64,000 nucleotides of DNA from the IMG/VR virus record IMGVR_UViG_3300042564_002580, positions 1-64,000 of that record; one strand, given 5' to 3'. Shown in pieces: positions 37,679-46,071 of the stretch. Position numbers and translations under genes: made by a program. The DNA comes from a virus. The notes under the pieces are model-generated. The model was not told where the DNA came from. It saw only the letters and a program-made list of their open reading frames with translations, and did not search any database. Each line of letters begins with the position of its first letter. Positions within the stretch are counted from its first letter, which is position 1.

Positions 37679-37859
37679 CTTTTGTTTTAATTCCATCTAT
37701 AGCTTCTTGCAAAGTGCTACCACTTTCAAGATGGTGATTTAAATACTTAAGAAATACTGATATTGCATTAGCTGCCAAGAAATCTGTATTCATATGTATA
37801 CACGGTATATTCCTTGAAACTGCTCTAACTAAATCCTGGTCTAAATCAACTTTTTTCAT
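37668..37859 (-). CDS. hypothetical protein
   Basis: 63 aa from ATG 37859, chosen for a 14-nt overlap with the upstream stop. Unknown. Confidence 0.6.
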   Translation of the reverse strand: MKKVDLDQDLVRAVSRNIPCIHMNTDFLAANAISVFLKYLNHHLESGSTLQEAIDGIKTKDVE

Positions 37860-38055
37860 TAACTTCTTTTTCCATTCTGTCATAAAGGGCCAAGCCAATT
37901 TGCTTTTTATAATTACAGGCCAAACAATACAAGTATATACTATCTTCGGTATCTGTATTGGCAAAGAGAAAGCCTTGGCATAATGGACAATCCATTGACG
38001 CAACAAGGCCTTCTCTTGCAAGAGTTAAATACTTAGATACTAGTTGTACCTTAAT
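37846..38055 (-). CDS. zinc-ribbon protein with ATT start
   Basis: 69 aa: CPLC and CLAC about 27 residues apart. AAAGGAG lies 5 nt before ATT (38055 downward) and the frame is closed by TAG just upstream. The only in-frame ATG (37995) has no ribosome site and would remove 20 residues. Follows the transglycosylase gene. Confidence 0.6.
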   Translation of the reverse strand: MKVQLVSKYLTLAREGLVASMDCPLCQGFLFANTDTEDSIYLYCLACNYKKQIGLALYDRMEKEVNEKS

Positions 38056-38067
38056 ATTAACTCCTTT

Positions 38068-38628
38068 CTAATTTTTAGATGGAAATTTGTTTAGCCACTC
38101 TTTTGTCTTAGTGGTTAAACCTTTCCATGACGACCAATCTTGACCGCCATTGGTCATATAATACGTTATCTCTGCGTTGATTGCTGGATCAAATAACGAA
38201 TAGTTACTGTCCAGTTTGAATTTTTCTTTACGATCATCACCTAGGTTTCCTAGCATGTTGATTTGAAAAATTCCGTAAGAACTGTCTCCAGTTTTCCTGT
38301 TGCCGTTATAAGCCATTGGGCGTCCGTTAGACTCCTTTTTAGCTACAGCCCACGCCATTTTAAGGGCGCTACCCTCAAAGCCTACAGCCTTGAGAAGTTC
38401 AACCAATTCTTTATCTGTTAAAGATTCGGATGGTTTCCACACAGTATTACTGAATTGCTTCAGCGTTTCCTTGTTAAGTTGTGCTTCGGTTTTTACATCT
38501 GGTTTTGCAACCAGAGCAGATGCTGATTGAATCATTTCTGGTTGACCAGTAAATAAAAACAATATAGCTACTGTTATTGCAACATAGTGATGTAAAACAT
38601 CGCTAAGTTTTTCTTTTATATTCTCCAT
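38068..38628 (-). CDS. membrane-anchored lytic transglycosylase
   Basis: 186 aa from ATG 38628 (GGAGG 8 nt upstream). N-terminal membrane/signal segment, then a lysozyme-like SLT domain: catalytic Glu in AKKESNGRP, then GDSSYGIFQINMLG and FDPAINAEITYYM. Cleaves glycan strands; possible entry or lysis role beside the CHAP endolysin. Confidence 0.82.
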   Translation of the reverse strand: MENIKEKLSDVLHHYVAITVAILFLFTGQPEMIQSASALVAKPDVKTEAQLNKETLKQFSNTVWKPSESLTDKELVELLKAVGFEGSALKMAWAVAKKESNGRPMAYNGNRKTGDSSYGIFQINMLGNLGDDRKEKFKLDSNYSLFDPAINAEITYYMTNGGQDWSSWKGLTTKTKEWLNKFPSKN

Positions 38629-38787
38629 AGGCATTTCCTCCAATAGAGATAACGAACTATAAGAATACCATTGTGAGTATTAATATGTCAACCTAGATTA
38701 GTGCAATATTTTATTTTAGTTAACTAATAATAAGCTTGTTTTTAATTGTTTTATTAATAAACTCTTCACTTTCTTAAAAAAGTTTGG

Positions 38788-38793
38788 TAGAAT
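38788..38793 (+). promoter_or_regulatory. possible -10 of ribonucleotide reductase gene
   Basis: TAGAAT about 53 nt before ATG 38847; no good -35 seen. Confidence 0.35.
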
Positions 38794-38846
38794 AAGACTC
38801 TACTTAAATTAAATTAAACCGCTAGGCGGAGAAAAAGGTACTATTA

Positions 38847-40781
38847 ATGTCCAAGACTATTGAAAACCCATACGAAAATTTTATTGCGTTATCTCGTTAC
38901 GCCAGATGGATTCCAGAAGAGAGCCGTCGTGAAACGTGGGGTGAGACAGTAGATCGATATTTTAACTTTATGCTGAAGCACTTAGAAACAAATTACAATT
39001 ACATTCCATCTGAAAAGCTTGTTGCGGAATTAAAAGACGGTGTATTCCAAAGAAATGTCATGCCCTCTATGCGTTCCGTAATGACTTCAGGAGCAGCTCT
39101 AGAAAGAGATAATGTAGCGGGGTACAATTGTGCTTTTCTTCCAGTTGATTCACCACGTTCGTTTGATGAAACAATGTATATTCTTATGTGTGGCACTGGC
39201 GTAGGTTTTTCTGTTGAGTATAAGTACATCAATAAGCTTCCTTCCGTCCCAGAATCTTTAGAAAAGTCAACTACTGTAATTACGGTTGAAGATTCAAAGC
39301 AAGGCTGGGCAAAAGCATACCGTGAGTTGTTAGCGCTACTATGGTCGGGTCAAATTCCAGCAATAGATGTTTCTAAAGTTCGTCCCGCAGGCGCAAGGCT
39401 TAAGACGATGGGTGGACGTTCGTCTGGACCGCAGCCCCTTATTAATTTGTTTGATTTTACAATTGCAAAATTTAAGAATGCTACAGGAAGAAACCTTAAG
39501 CCCATTGAATGTCACGACATTATGTGCAAGATTGGTGAAGTTGTTGTAGTAGGAGGAGTACGTAGATCAGCAATGATTTCTCTTTCAAATATTAATGATA
39601 TTGAAATGGCACAGGCTAAATCAGGTAACTGGTGGGAGCAAAACCCACAACGTGCATTATCAAATAACTCCGTTGCTTATTCTAGAAAACCAGATATGGA
39701 GCAATTCATTGCAGAATGGAAATCATTGTACGATTCAAAATCAGGAGAGCGTGGAATCTATAATGTTGCAGCAGCTCAAGCACAAGCAGCAAAGTATGGA
39801 CGCAGAGATCCAGAAATTCATTACGGAACTAACCCATGCTCAGAAATTATTCTTAGGCCGTATCAGTTCTGCAATCTTTCAGAAGTAGTTTTGCGTGAAC
39901 ACGACACAAAAAAAGAAATTGAGCGCAAAGTTGAGCTGGCTACAATTCTTGGAACATGGCAATCTACTCTTACTGACTTTAAGTATATTCGTAAAATTTG
40001 GAAAGATAATACAGAAGAAGAACGCTTACTTGGTGTTTCTCTTACTGGGCAGTTTGGTCATAAGCTAATGTCTGGAAAAGAAGATTTGGTTTCGCTTGAA
40101 GCATTTTTAATGAGCCTTAAAGAGTCTGCAAGAGAAACAAATAAAAGCGAAGCTGGAAAGATTGGCATTCCTGAGTCGGCAGCTATTACCTGTGTAAAAC
40201 CATCTGGAACGGTATCTCAATTAGTTGGAGTATCTTCAGGTATGCATGCTTGGCATTCTCCTTACTATATAAGAACCGTTCGTGGCTCAAAAGGAGATCC
40301 AATTTCTGTTTTTCTTAAAGAAGTTGGCATACCAGTAGAAGATGATGTGATGAAGCCAAACGAAACATATGTTTTTTCTTTTCCAGTAAAAGCTCCAGAG
40401 GGTGCAATTGTTAGAAATGATTTGACAGCTATTGAGCATTTAAACATTTGGCTAGTTTATCAACGTGCATGGTGTGAGCATAAGCCTTCTATTACTGTTT
40501 CAGTAAAAGAAGATGAATGGATGGAAGTTGGGGCTTGGGTATACAAAAATTTTGATGAAGTTTCTGGAATTTCATTCTTGCCACACTCAGATCATTCATA
40601 TAAGCAGGCACCGTATCAAGAAGTAACAAAAGAAGAGTACCAGAGCCTTGTTGCAAAAATGCCAAAAAGCATTCGTTGGGAAGATTTATCTTTTTATGAA
40701 ACAGAAGACGGAACATCTACAAATGCAACACTTGCCTGTAGCTCTGATGGCAATTGTGAATTGGTAGATATTAGCGCATAG
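38847..40781 (+). CDS. nrdJ: class II (B12-dependent) ribonucleoside-triphosphate reductase
   Basis: 644 aa. Makes dNTPs for phage replication using adenosylcobalamin. Cys95 (GYNCAF) and Cys342 (FCNLSE) are the substrate-reducing pair and Cys331 (NPCSEI) the radical Cys; Cys631 and Cys637 near the C-terminus are the shuttle pair for thioredoxin. Shorter than the 739-residue Lactobacillus enzyme. Needs cobalamin from the host; electrons could come from the phage thioredoxin at 7443. Confidence 0.92.
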   Translation: MSKTIENPYENFIALSRYARWIPEESRRETWGETVDRYFNFMLKHLETNYNYIPSEKLVAELKDGVFQRNVMPSMRSVMTSGAALERDNVAGYNCAFLPVDSPRSFDETMYILMCGTGVGFSVEYKYINKLPSVPESLEKSTTVITVEDSKQGWAKAYRELLALLWSGQIPAIDVSKVRPAGARLKTMGGRSSGPQPLINLFDFTIAKFKNATGRNLKPIECHDIMCKIGEVVVVGGVRRSAMISLSNINDIEMAQAKSGNWWEQNPQRALSNNSVAYSRKPDMEQFIAEWKSLYDSKSGERGIYNVAAAQAQAAKYGRRDPEIHYGTNPCSEIILRPYQFCNLSEVVLREHDTKKEIERKVELATILGTWQSTLTDFKYIRKIWKDNTEEERLLGVSLTGQFGHKLMSGKEDLVSLEAFLMSLKESARETNKSEAGKIGIPESAAITCVKPSGTVSQLVGVSSGMHAWHSPYYIRTVRGSKGDPISVFLKEVGIPVEDDVMKPNETYVFSFPVKAPEGAIVRNDLTAIEHLNIWLVYQRAWCEHKPSITVSVKEDEWMEVGAWVYKNFDEVSGISFLPHSDHSYKQAPYQEVTKEEYQSLVAKMPKSIRWEDLSFYETEDGTSTNATLACSSDGNCELVDISA

Positions 40782-40784
40782 TGG

Positions 40785-40790
40785 TACAAT
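40785..40790 (+). promoter_or_regulatory. promoter of tail/membrane gene group
   Basis: TACAAT; the leader to ATG 40854 carries two hairpins, GAGC/GCTC (40800-40811) and CTAGGC/GCCTAG (40819-40835), then AAGGAGG. Confidence 0.5.
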
Positions 40791-40853
40791 TATAGAATTG
40801 AGCTAAGGCTCAAAATTCCTAGGCTTCCCGCCTAGAAATAAGGAGGATCAAAA

Positions 40854-41087
40854 ATGGCAAAAGCTAAAGAAGATCTTAATGGAGATGGAAAGGTTACAAT
40901 GCAAGAGAAGATTCTAGCAGCACTAGCAAGTTATGGACGTCATTTTCTAGGAGCGGCAATTGCTCTATATATGACAGGCAACACCAGCCCAAGAGACCTA
41001 CTACTTGGCGGATTTGCTGCCACAGCACCCGTAATTTTGAAAGCACTCAACCCTAATGAACCATCATTTGGGTTTACCAACAAGTAA
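40854..41087 (+). CDS. small membrane protein with EF-hand-like loop
   Basis: 77 aa. DLNGDGKVTMQEK is a D-x-N-x-D-G calcium-loop pattern; two hydrophobic segments follow. Holin or tail-associated membrane protein. Confidence 0.6.
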   Translation: MAKAKEDLNGDGKVTMQEKILAALASYGRHFLGAAIALYMTGNTSPRDLLLGGFAATAPVILKALNPNEPSFGFTNK

Positions 41088-41107
41088 ACAAAAAATAGTC
41101 AATTAGA

Positions 41108-41141
41108 AATACTCCTGTGCTAAAATTAGTACAGGAGTATT
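41108..41141. promoter_or_regulatory. inverted repeat around a -10 box
   Basis: Perfect 11-bp arms AATACTCCTGT/ACAGGAGTATT with a 12-nt centre holding TAAAAT; operator or terminator upstream of the fibre genes. Confidence 0.5.
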
Positions 41142-41163
41142 CCTATTTAGGAGACTATGGCAA

Positions 41164-41511
41164 ATGGCAGGACAAAAGAATTTCGAAGTAGATCAAAATG
41201 CAACATTTAGTTTTATAGTAGAATATAAAGACGAAAATGACAATGCGATTGATCTTACTGGTGCATCTGCAAAGATGCAGGTGCGTGATACAAAAGGCGG
41301 CAGCAAATTAGCCGTTACACTAACATCACCATCTGGCGGAATTACAATTGATGGACCTAATGGTAAATTAACTGTAAGAATGACACCAACACAAACAAGT
41401 AAAATCTTTTATCCGAAATCATCTTATGATGTTATGGTTGTAGATTCTAATGGGAATAAAATAAAGCTCCTTGAAGGGTTTATGACCCTAAATAGATCGG
41501 TAACTATTTAA
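41164..41511 (+). CDS. tail/baseplate beta protein
   Basis: 115 aa. FIVEYKDENDNAIDLTGASAKMQVRD ... SYDVMVVDSNGNKIKLLEGFMTL follows the BppU-N-like immunoglobulin pattern of phage baseplate proteins. Overlaps the next gene by one base. Confidence 0.65.
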   Translation: MAGQKNFEVDQNATFSFIVEYKDENDNAIDLTGASAKMQVRDTKGGSKLAVTLTSPSGGITIDGPNGKLTVRMTPTQTSKIFYPKSSYDVMVVDSNGNKIKLLEGFMTLNRSVTI

Positions 41512-41951
41512 TGACTGAATCCGTAGTTGTTCGAGAGCAAATAAATAAAGTAGTAATTTCTTCTCCAGGTCCACAAGGACCAAGAGGAAGAACCATTCTA
41601 AATGGAAATGGAGACCCAGCAGCAAATTTGGGTCTTACTGGAGATTTTTACTTTGATATGCTTTCAGCTGCATTTCACGGACCAAAGCTTTCTGATTTAA
41701 ATTGGTCAGGAGCAAGCAAAATATTTTTAACAAATAATACACTAGCGTATCCTTGGGAATTAACCCAAGTTACTGGTCCTTTATCTGGAGTGTATTCTGT
41801 TGTTATTAATCATGGACTAGGATATCAACCAAACGTAACAGTTAAGTCTAGTGCAGGCGATATTTTGGAAACTGGAATAGACTACAATAGTACTAATCAA
41901 ATAACACTGACTATGGCTCAACCATTTTCAGGGACAGCATACCTGTCATAA
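41511..41951 (+). CDS. tail fibre protein with collagen-like start
   Basis: 146 aa with GPQGPRG collagen triplets at about 20-26 and a C-terminal beta domain (VINHGLGYQPNVTVKSSAG). Collagen-like stretches trimerise fibres and are classic prolyl-hydroxylase substrates. Confidence 0.7.
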   Translation: MTESVVVREQINKVVISSPGPQGPRGRTILNGNGDPAANLGLTGDFYFDMLSAAFHGPKLSDLNWSGASKIFLTNNTLAYPWELTQVTGPLSGVYSVVINHGLGYQPNVTVKSSAGDILETGIDYNSTNQITLTMAQPFSGTAYLS

Positions 41952-41962
41952 GGAGATAGCAA

Positions 41963-43030
41963 ATGGCAAGAAAATTTTTAGTTAGCGTTGATCTCAACAA
42001 GAATGAGTTGCTCAATGCTAGAATTCAAAACTTAGGCGCAGCGCCTTCAAATCCAGTATCTGGTCAAATATACTACAATACTGGCACAAATATTCTTTAC
42101 TTCTATAATGGAACAGAGTGGACACCCGCATCTGGCTCTACAGAAGTTATTCAAGACATCATTGGCTCATCCGTATTAGGCGGTACCGCTCTTACAGCTA
42201 CCTATAACGATGCAGCAGGAACAACAACATTAAAGTTAAACGATACATCAGTAACCGCTGGATCTTACGGTTCATCTTCATCTATACCTTCATTTACAGT
42301 TGACGCACAAGGTAGACTAACATCTGCAGCCGAAACAAGTATTCCAGATCCAGTAATTACACTTTCAGGAGATGTAACTGGTTCTGCAACAATGACCAAT
42401 TTGGGTGATGTTACAATATCAACTACAATTGAGCCAAACTCAGTTGCCCTCGGAACTGATACAACTGGAAGCTATGTTTCAACAATTGCAGGAACATCTG
42501 GAGAAATTACAGTATCAGGCTCTGGATCAGAATCCGCAGCAGTAACTATTGGATTGCCAGATGATGTATCAATTACTGGTAACTTAAGCATTGGTGGAAA
42601 CCTTGATGTTCAAGGATCTATTAACTCAATAAGCACAACAGAAGTTAATATTGTTGATAATAAAGTAGTTCTTAACACAAACGTAACAGGAGCCCCATTA
42701 GCAGATGCTGGCCTTAAGGTAAACCGTGGAACCTCTGCAGATGTAGAGCTTTTGTGGAACGAAACGGCAGACCAATGGACATTAACAAATGATGGCACAA
42801 ATTATCATGAGATAACAAGAAAATATAAGACTACGCTAAATACTTCAGCAACATCTTATACAGTAACCCACAATTTAGGAACAAAAGACATAGTTATTTC
42901 TATCTACGAAGTTGCAGCACCATATGCAGAGATACTTGCAGATGTTGAGCATACATCAGATTCAGATATAACTATTAAGTTTGCAGTTGCACCAGCATCT
43001 GGAGAATATAGAGTAGTTGTAATAGGATAA
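41963..43030 (+). CDS. tail fibre protein
   Basis: 355 aa. N-terminal attachment segment, then GQIYYNTGTNILYFYNGTEW (short phage-fibre module), beta-helix-like Thr/Ser/Gly region, and C-terminal VTHNLGTKDIVISIYE domain shared with other fibres. Confidence 0.8.
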   Translation: MARKFLVSVDLNKNELLNARIQNLGAAPSNPVSGQIYYNTGTNILYFYNGTEWTPASGSTEVIQDIIGSSVLGGTALTATYNDAAGTTTLKLNDTSVTAGSYGSSSSIPSFTVDAQGRLTSAAETSIPDPVITLSGDVTGSATMTNLGDVTISTTIEPNSVALGTDTTGSYVSTIAGTSGEITVSGSGSESAAVTIGLPDDVSITGNLSIGGNLDVQGSINSISTTEVNIVDNKVVLNTNVTGAPLADAGLKVNRGTSADVELLWNETADQWTLTNDGTNYHEITRKYKTTLNTSATSYTVTHNLGTKDIVISIYEVAAPYAEILADVEHTSDSDITIKFAVAPASGEYRVVVIG

Positions 43031-43039
43031 GGATTTCAA

Positions 43040-43417
43040 ATGGCCAAAAAGTTTAAGTCATTATTAAATCTTCTTACACTTGCAGAAGATCCGTTGAGCG
43101 GATCCACTGGAGATGTTTATTTTAATGTAACAAGCAAAAACATTAAAATTTACAACGGTGCAGTGTGGGTTGACTTAACTCCTGGCACTACTGACCCCGC
43201 TCCATTCTATATGCATACACATTCCTATGATGGAAATGTACATACAGTTAACCTTCAAGAAACAATAAACTTTTCTGAAGATATTAACAATAATGCTGGC
43301 GTATTAGAAACTAATCCTGCTATAATTGGTCTAGACGGTGGTACTCCAACATCATCGTATGCAAACGCAAGTTACACAGAATTAACACTGTTGGACGGAG
43401 GACAAATTGGCAACTAG
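43040..43417 (+). CDS. tail fibre-like protein
   Basis: 125 aa. GSTGDVYFNVTSKNIKIYNGAVW repeats the fibre module of 41963, followed by a His/Asn-rich segment. Overlaps the next gene. Confidence 0.7.
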   Translation: MAKKFKSLLNLLTLAEDPLSGSTGDVYFNVTSKNIKIYNGAVWVDLTPGTTDPAPFYMHTHSYDGNVHTVNLQETINFSEDINNNAGVLETNPAIIGLDGGTPTSSYANASYTELTLLDGGQIGN

Positions 43418-43958
43418 CTACCCAACATCAAAAGATAATCTTACAAATCCTGCCGCAACTGAATCAATGGAAGGCCATGCAGACCTGCACGGTAATGTCA
43501 ATGATGCAATTGAGGCAATTGAGAACAAGCTGGGTGTAGACGGATCAACGGATGTAAACTCAATAGATTATAAAGTAAGTCAGCTTCAAGCAAACCTATC
43601 TACTTTAGATGCAGAAAATGCTTCAGAGCTACTAGGTTTGGACGGAAACAATGATCTTACTATAGACGGTATAGAAAATAAAACAACTATAGATTCATTC
43701 TCAAAGACAGTATACAAGACAGTTAGATATACATTACAGATTGATAAATCTGTTGGAAACTTAACTCACACATCAACAATTGTCTTGCTTAACGATGGAA
43801 CTGATGTTCATATCTCAGAGTCAGATATAGTATCAAACACAGATTTATCTTTAGCTACAGTTACTTTTGAAGAAAATAGCGGTATAATAAGTCTATGCGT
43901 AACACCTGTTTCAGGATCAATAAAAGTAAGATATTTTAGAACAGCATTAAAAGCATAA
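43407..43958 (+). CDS. tail fibre-like protein
   Basis: 183 aa from TTG 43407, overlapping the previous stop. HADLHGNVNDAIEAIENKLGV is a common phage-fibre shaft segment; beta-rich C-terminus. Confidence 0.7.
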   Translation: MATSYPTSKDNLTNPAATESMEGHADLHGNVNDAIEAIENKLGVDGSTDVNSIDYKVSQLQANLSTLDAENASELLGLDGNNDLTIDGIENKTTIDSFSKTVYKTVRYTLQIDKSVGNLTHTSTIVLLNDGTDVHISESDIVSNTDLSLATVTFEENSGIISLCVTPVSGSIKVRYFRTALKA

Positions 43959-43985
43959 AAAAAGCAGTAAAAGGGAGTCATATCA

Positions 43986-45584
43986 ATGGCAACAGTAAAC
44001 AAGAATTTTAGAATTAAAAATGGTCTTATCGTTGAGGGTGGAACAGCTACCGTTAACGGTTTTGGTGTATTAACCAAGGCACAGGCAGACCAAGACTACA
44101 TTGTTGGTCTTATTGGTGGTACAGCAACTTCAGCTAACACAGTAAATACTGTAGTTAAGCGTGATGCATCAGGCAATTTTGCCGCAGGAACAATTACTGC
44201 TACATTTGTTGGTAACCTTACTGGTGATGTAACAGGTACAGTTTCAAGTCTTTCAAATCATGACACAGCGGATCTTGCAGAAAATGCAGCAAACAAATAT
44301 TTTACAGATGCTCGTGCACTTGCAGCAACAGCCGCAGCATACGATGCAGCAGGCTCAGCAGCAGCAGCACAGTCAGCAGCAACTACAGCAGCAGCAACAG
44401 ATGCAACAACTAAGGTAGCAGCAGAAGCAGCACTTAGAGTATCAGGCGACGCAGCTTCAGTATCAACTGCAGCAGCAGATGCTACTACAAAAGCTAACGC
44501 AGCTCAAGCAGCAGCAGAAGCCACAGCAGCATCAGATGCAACATCTAAGGCTAACGCAGCTCAAGCAGCAGCTATCTCAGCAGCAGCAGCAGATGCTACT
44601 ACAAAAGCCAACGCAGCACAGTCTGCAGCAGCATCAGATGCTACTACAAAAGCCAACGCCGCTCAAGCAGCAGCCGAAGCTACAGCAGCAGCAGCGCTTT
44701 CATCTGCAATCTCAACAGAGGTTTCAAACCGTAACACAGCAATTTCAACTGCAGTAGATTCATTAGTGGATGGCGCACCATCACTTCTTAACACATTAAA
44801 TGAATTAGCAGCAGCAATCAATGATGATGCTAATTACACAACAACTATAACAACAGCCCTTGGAACAAAGGCTAACTCAGCTCAAGTAACAACAGATATT
44901 GCGGCAGCAGTTTCAACAGCTGCATCAGATGCTACTACAAAAGCCAACGCAGCTCAAGCAGCAGCTATCTCAACAGCCGCATCAGATGCTACTACAAAAG
45001 CTAACGCAGCTCAAGCAGCAGCAGAAGCAACAGCAGCAGCAGCGCTTTCAGCACACAGCGCAGATACAACAAACATTCACGGAATTGCAGATACTTCACT
45101 TCTAGCAACTACAGCAAACGTAGCAACAGCAGTTTCAACAGCCGCATCAGATGCTACATCTAAGGCTAACGCAGCTCAAGCAGCAGCAGAAGCAACAGCA
45201 GCAGCAGCTAATACTGCTCAGCAAAATGGAACTACATCATTTACAGCAATTAATTACAATGATGTTGCTAAGCAGGTCGCAGCAACAACTGGAAACATTG
45301 CGGTGGCAGCAGAAACAACAGCTATTTCATGGGTAGCAGCAGACTACAGAAGCGCTAAGCTTGTAGTTAAAGCAAAGAATGGTGTTCACACCCAGGTTTC
45401 AGACTTGGTTGTAACACTTGATACTGCAAATAACGTAGGAGTTTCTGAATATGGAATTACATATTCAAACGGAACAGAACTAGCAGCAGTAACAGCAGAT
45501 TATTCTGGATCAGATGTAAGAGTCAGAGTAACACCAGCAAACGCTAACACAGAAGTTATTGTTGTTGGAATACTAATTAAATAA
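43986..45584 (+). CDS. long Ala-rich tail fibre
   Basis: 532 aa. MATVNKNFRIKNGLIVEGGTA start is shared with 45654 and is the likely attachment domain. Residues about 100-400 are repeats of ATTKANAAQAAAEATAA, predicted trimeric coiled coil; a beta C-terminal domain (SDLVVTLDTANNVGVSEYG) resembles those of 41963 and 43407. Confidence 0.8.
   Translation: MATVNKNFRIKNGLIVEGGTATVNGFGVLTKAQADQDYIVGLIGGTATSANTVNTVVKRDASGNFAAGTITATFVGNLTGDVTGTVSSLSNHDTADLAENAANKYFTDARALAATAAAYDAAGSAAAAQSAATTAAATDATTKVAAEAALRVSGDAASVSTAAADATTKANAAQAAAEATAASDATSKANAAQAAAISAAAADATTKANAAQSAAASDATTKANAAQAAAEATAAAALSSAISTEVSNRNTAISTAVDSLVDGAPSLLNTLNELAAAINDDANYTTTITTALGTKANSAQVTTDIAAAVSTAASDATTKANAAQAAAISTAASDATTKANAAQAAAEATAAAALSAHSADTTNIHGIADTSLLATTANVATAVSTAASDATSKANAAQAAAEATAAAANTAQQNGTTSFTAINYNDVAKQVAATTGNIAVAAETTAISWVAADYRSAKLVVKAKNGVHTQVSDLVVTLDTANNVGVSEYGITYSNGTELAAVTADYSGSDVRVRVTPANANTEVIVVGILIK
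44430..45210 (+). repeat. Ala-rich coding repeats in fibre
   Basis: Many near-identical units encoding DATTKANAAQAAA with third-position variation, a target for recombination that can change fibre length. Confidence 0.8.
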
Positions 45585-45600
45585 TTAAATAAAGGTTTCG

Positions 45601-45623
45601 GGGGGATTCCTTAAAAATCCCCC
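45601..45623 (+). terminator. hairpin after fibre gene
   Basis: GGGGGATT/AATCCCCC stem, 7-nt loop. Confidence 0.7.
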
Positions 45624-45653
45624 AACAAAAACTTAGGGGATATGTGAACTTAA

Positions 45654-46019
45654 ATGGCAACAGTAGATAAGAATTTTAAAGTAAAGAATGGGCTCAATGT
45701 CGCAGGAACTGCCACATTTGGGTCTAATGTTGTTTTAGGAGAAACACCCCTTAGATTTGATACAGTAACAAATAAATTACAGCTTCAAATAAATGGTGCT
45801 TGGGTCCCAATTGCACTTAATTCTGAGATCCCAGACACTTCACAAGATATTAGCTTTATGGATATTGGTTTAGCTATTGATTATAATGGGCAGCCAATAT
45901 ATACAGTACAGGCAAATGGAGTCACTCCAACAGGAATAAATAAGTTTATCGATGGAGGATCACCATCCTCTACAGATAATGATGTTTCAATGGTTTTTGA
46001 TTCAGGTGCTCTAGCTTAA
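45654..46019 (+). CDS. tail fibre attachment-domain protein
   Basis: 121 aa. Starts MATVDKNFKVKNGLNVAGTATFG, like 43986, then RFDTVTNKLQLQINGAW module and a short end. Looks like a truncated or stand-alone attachment module. Confidence 0.7.
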   Translation: MATVDKNFKVKNGLNVAGTATFGSNVVLGETPLRFDTVTNKLQLQINGAWVPIALNSEIPDTSQDISFMDIGLAIDYNGQPIYTVQANGVTPTGINKFIDGGSPSSTDNDVSMVFDSGALA

Positions 46020-46071
46020 AGTAATAAATGATATAATAAGCAGTATAAATAAAATATAAAGGGGTAATAAA

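Noticed and set aside
39367-39888. Alternative-frame ORFs inside the ribonucleotide reductase gene
   Set aside because: They overlap a full-length enzyme with all active-site residues; no ribosome sites.
45654-46019. Pseudogene fragment of the 43986 fibre
   Set aside because: Shared start but own intact frame and different C-terminus; treated as a real short fibre gene.
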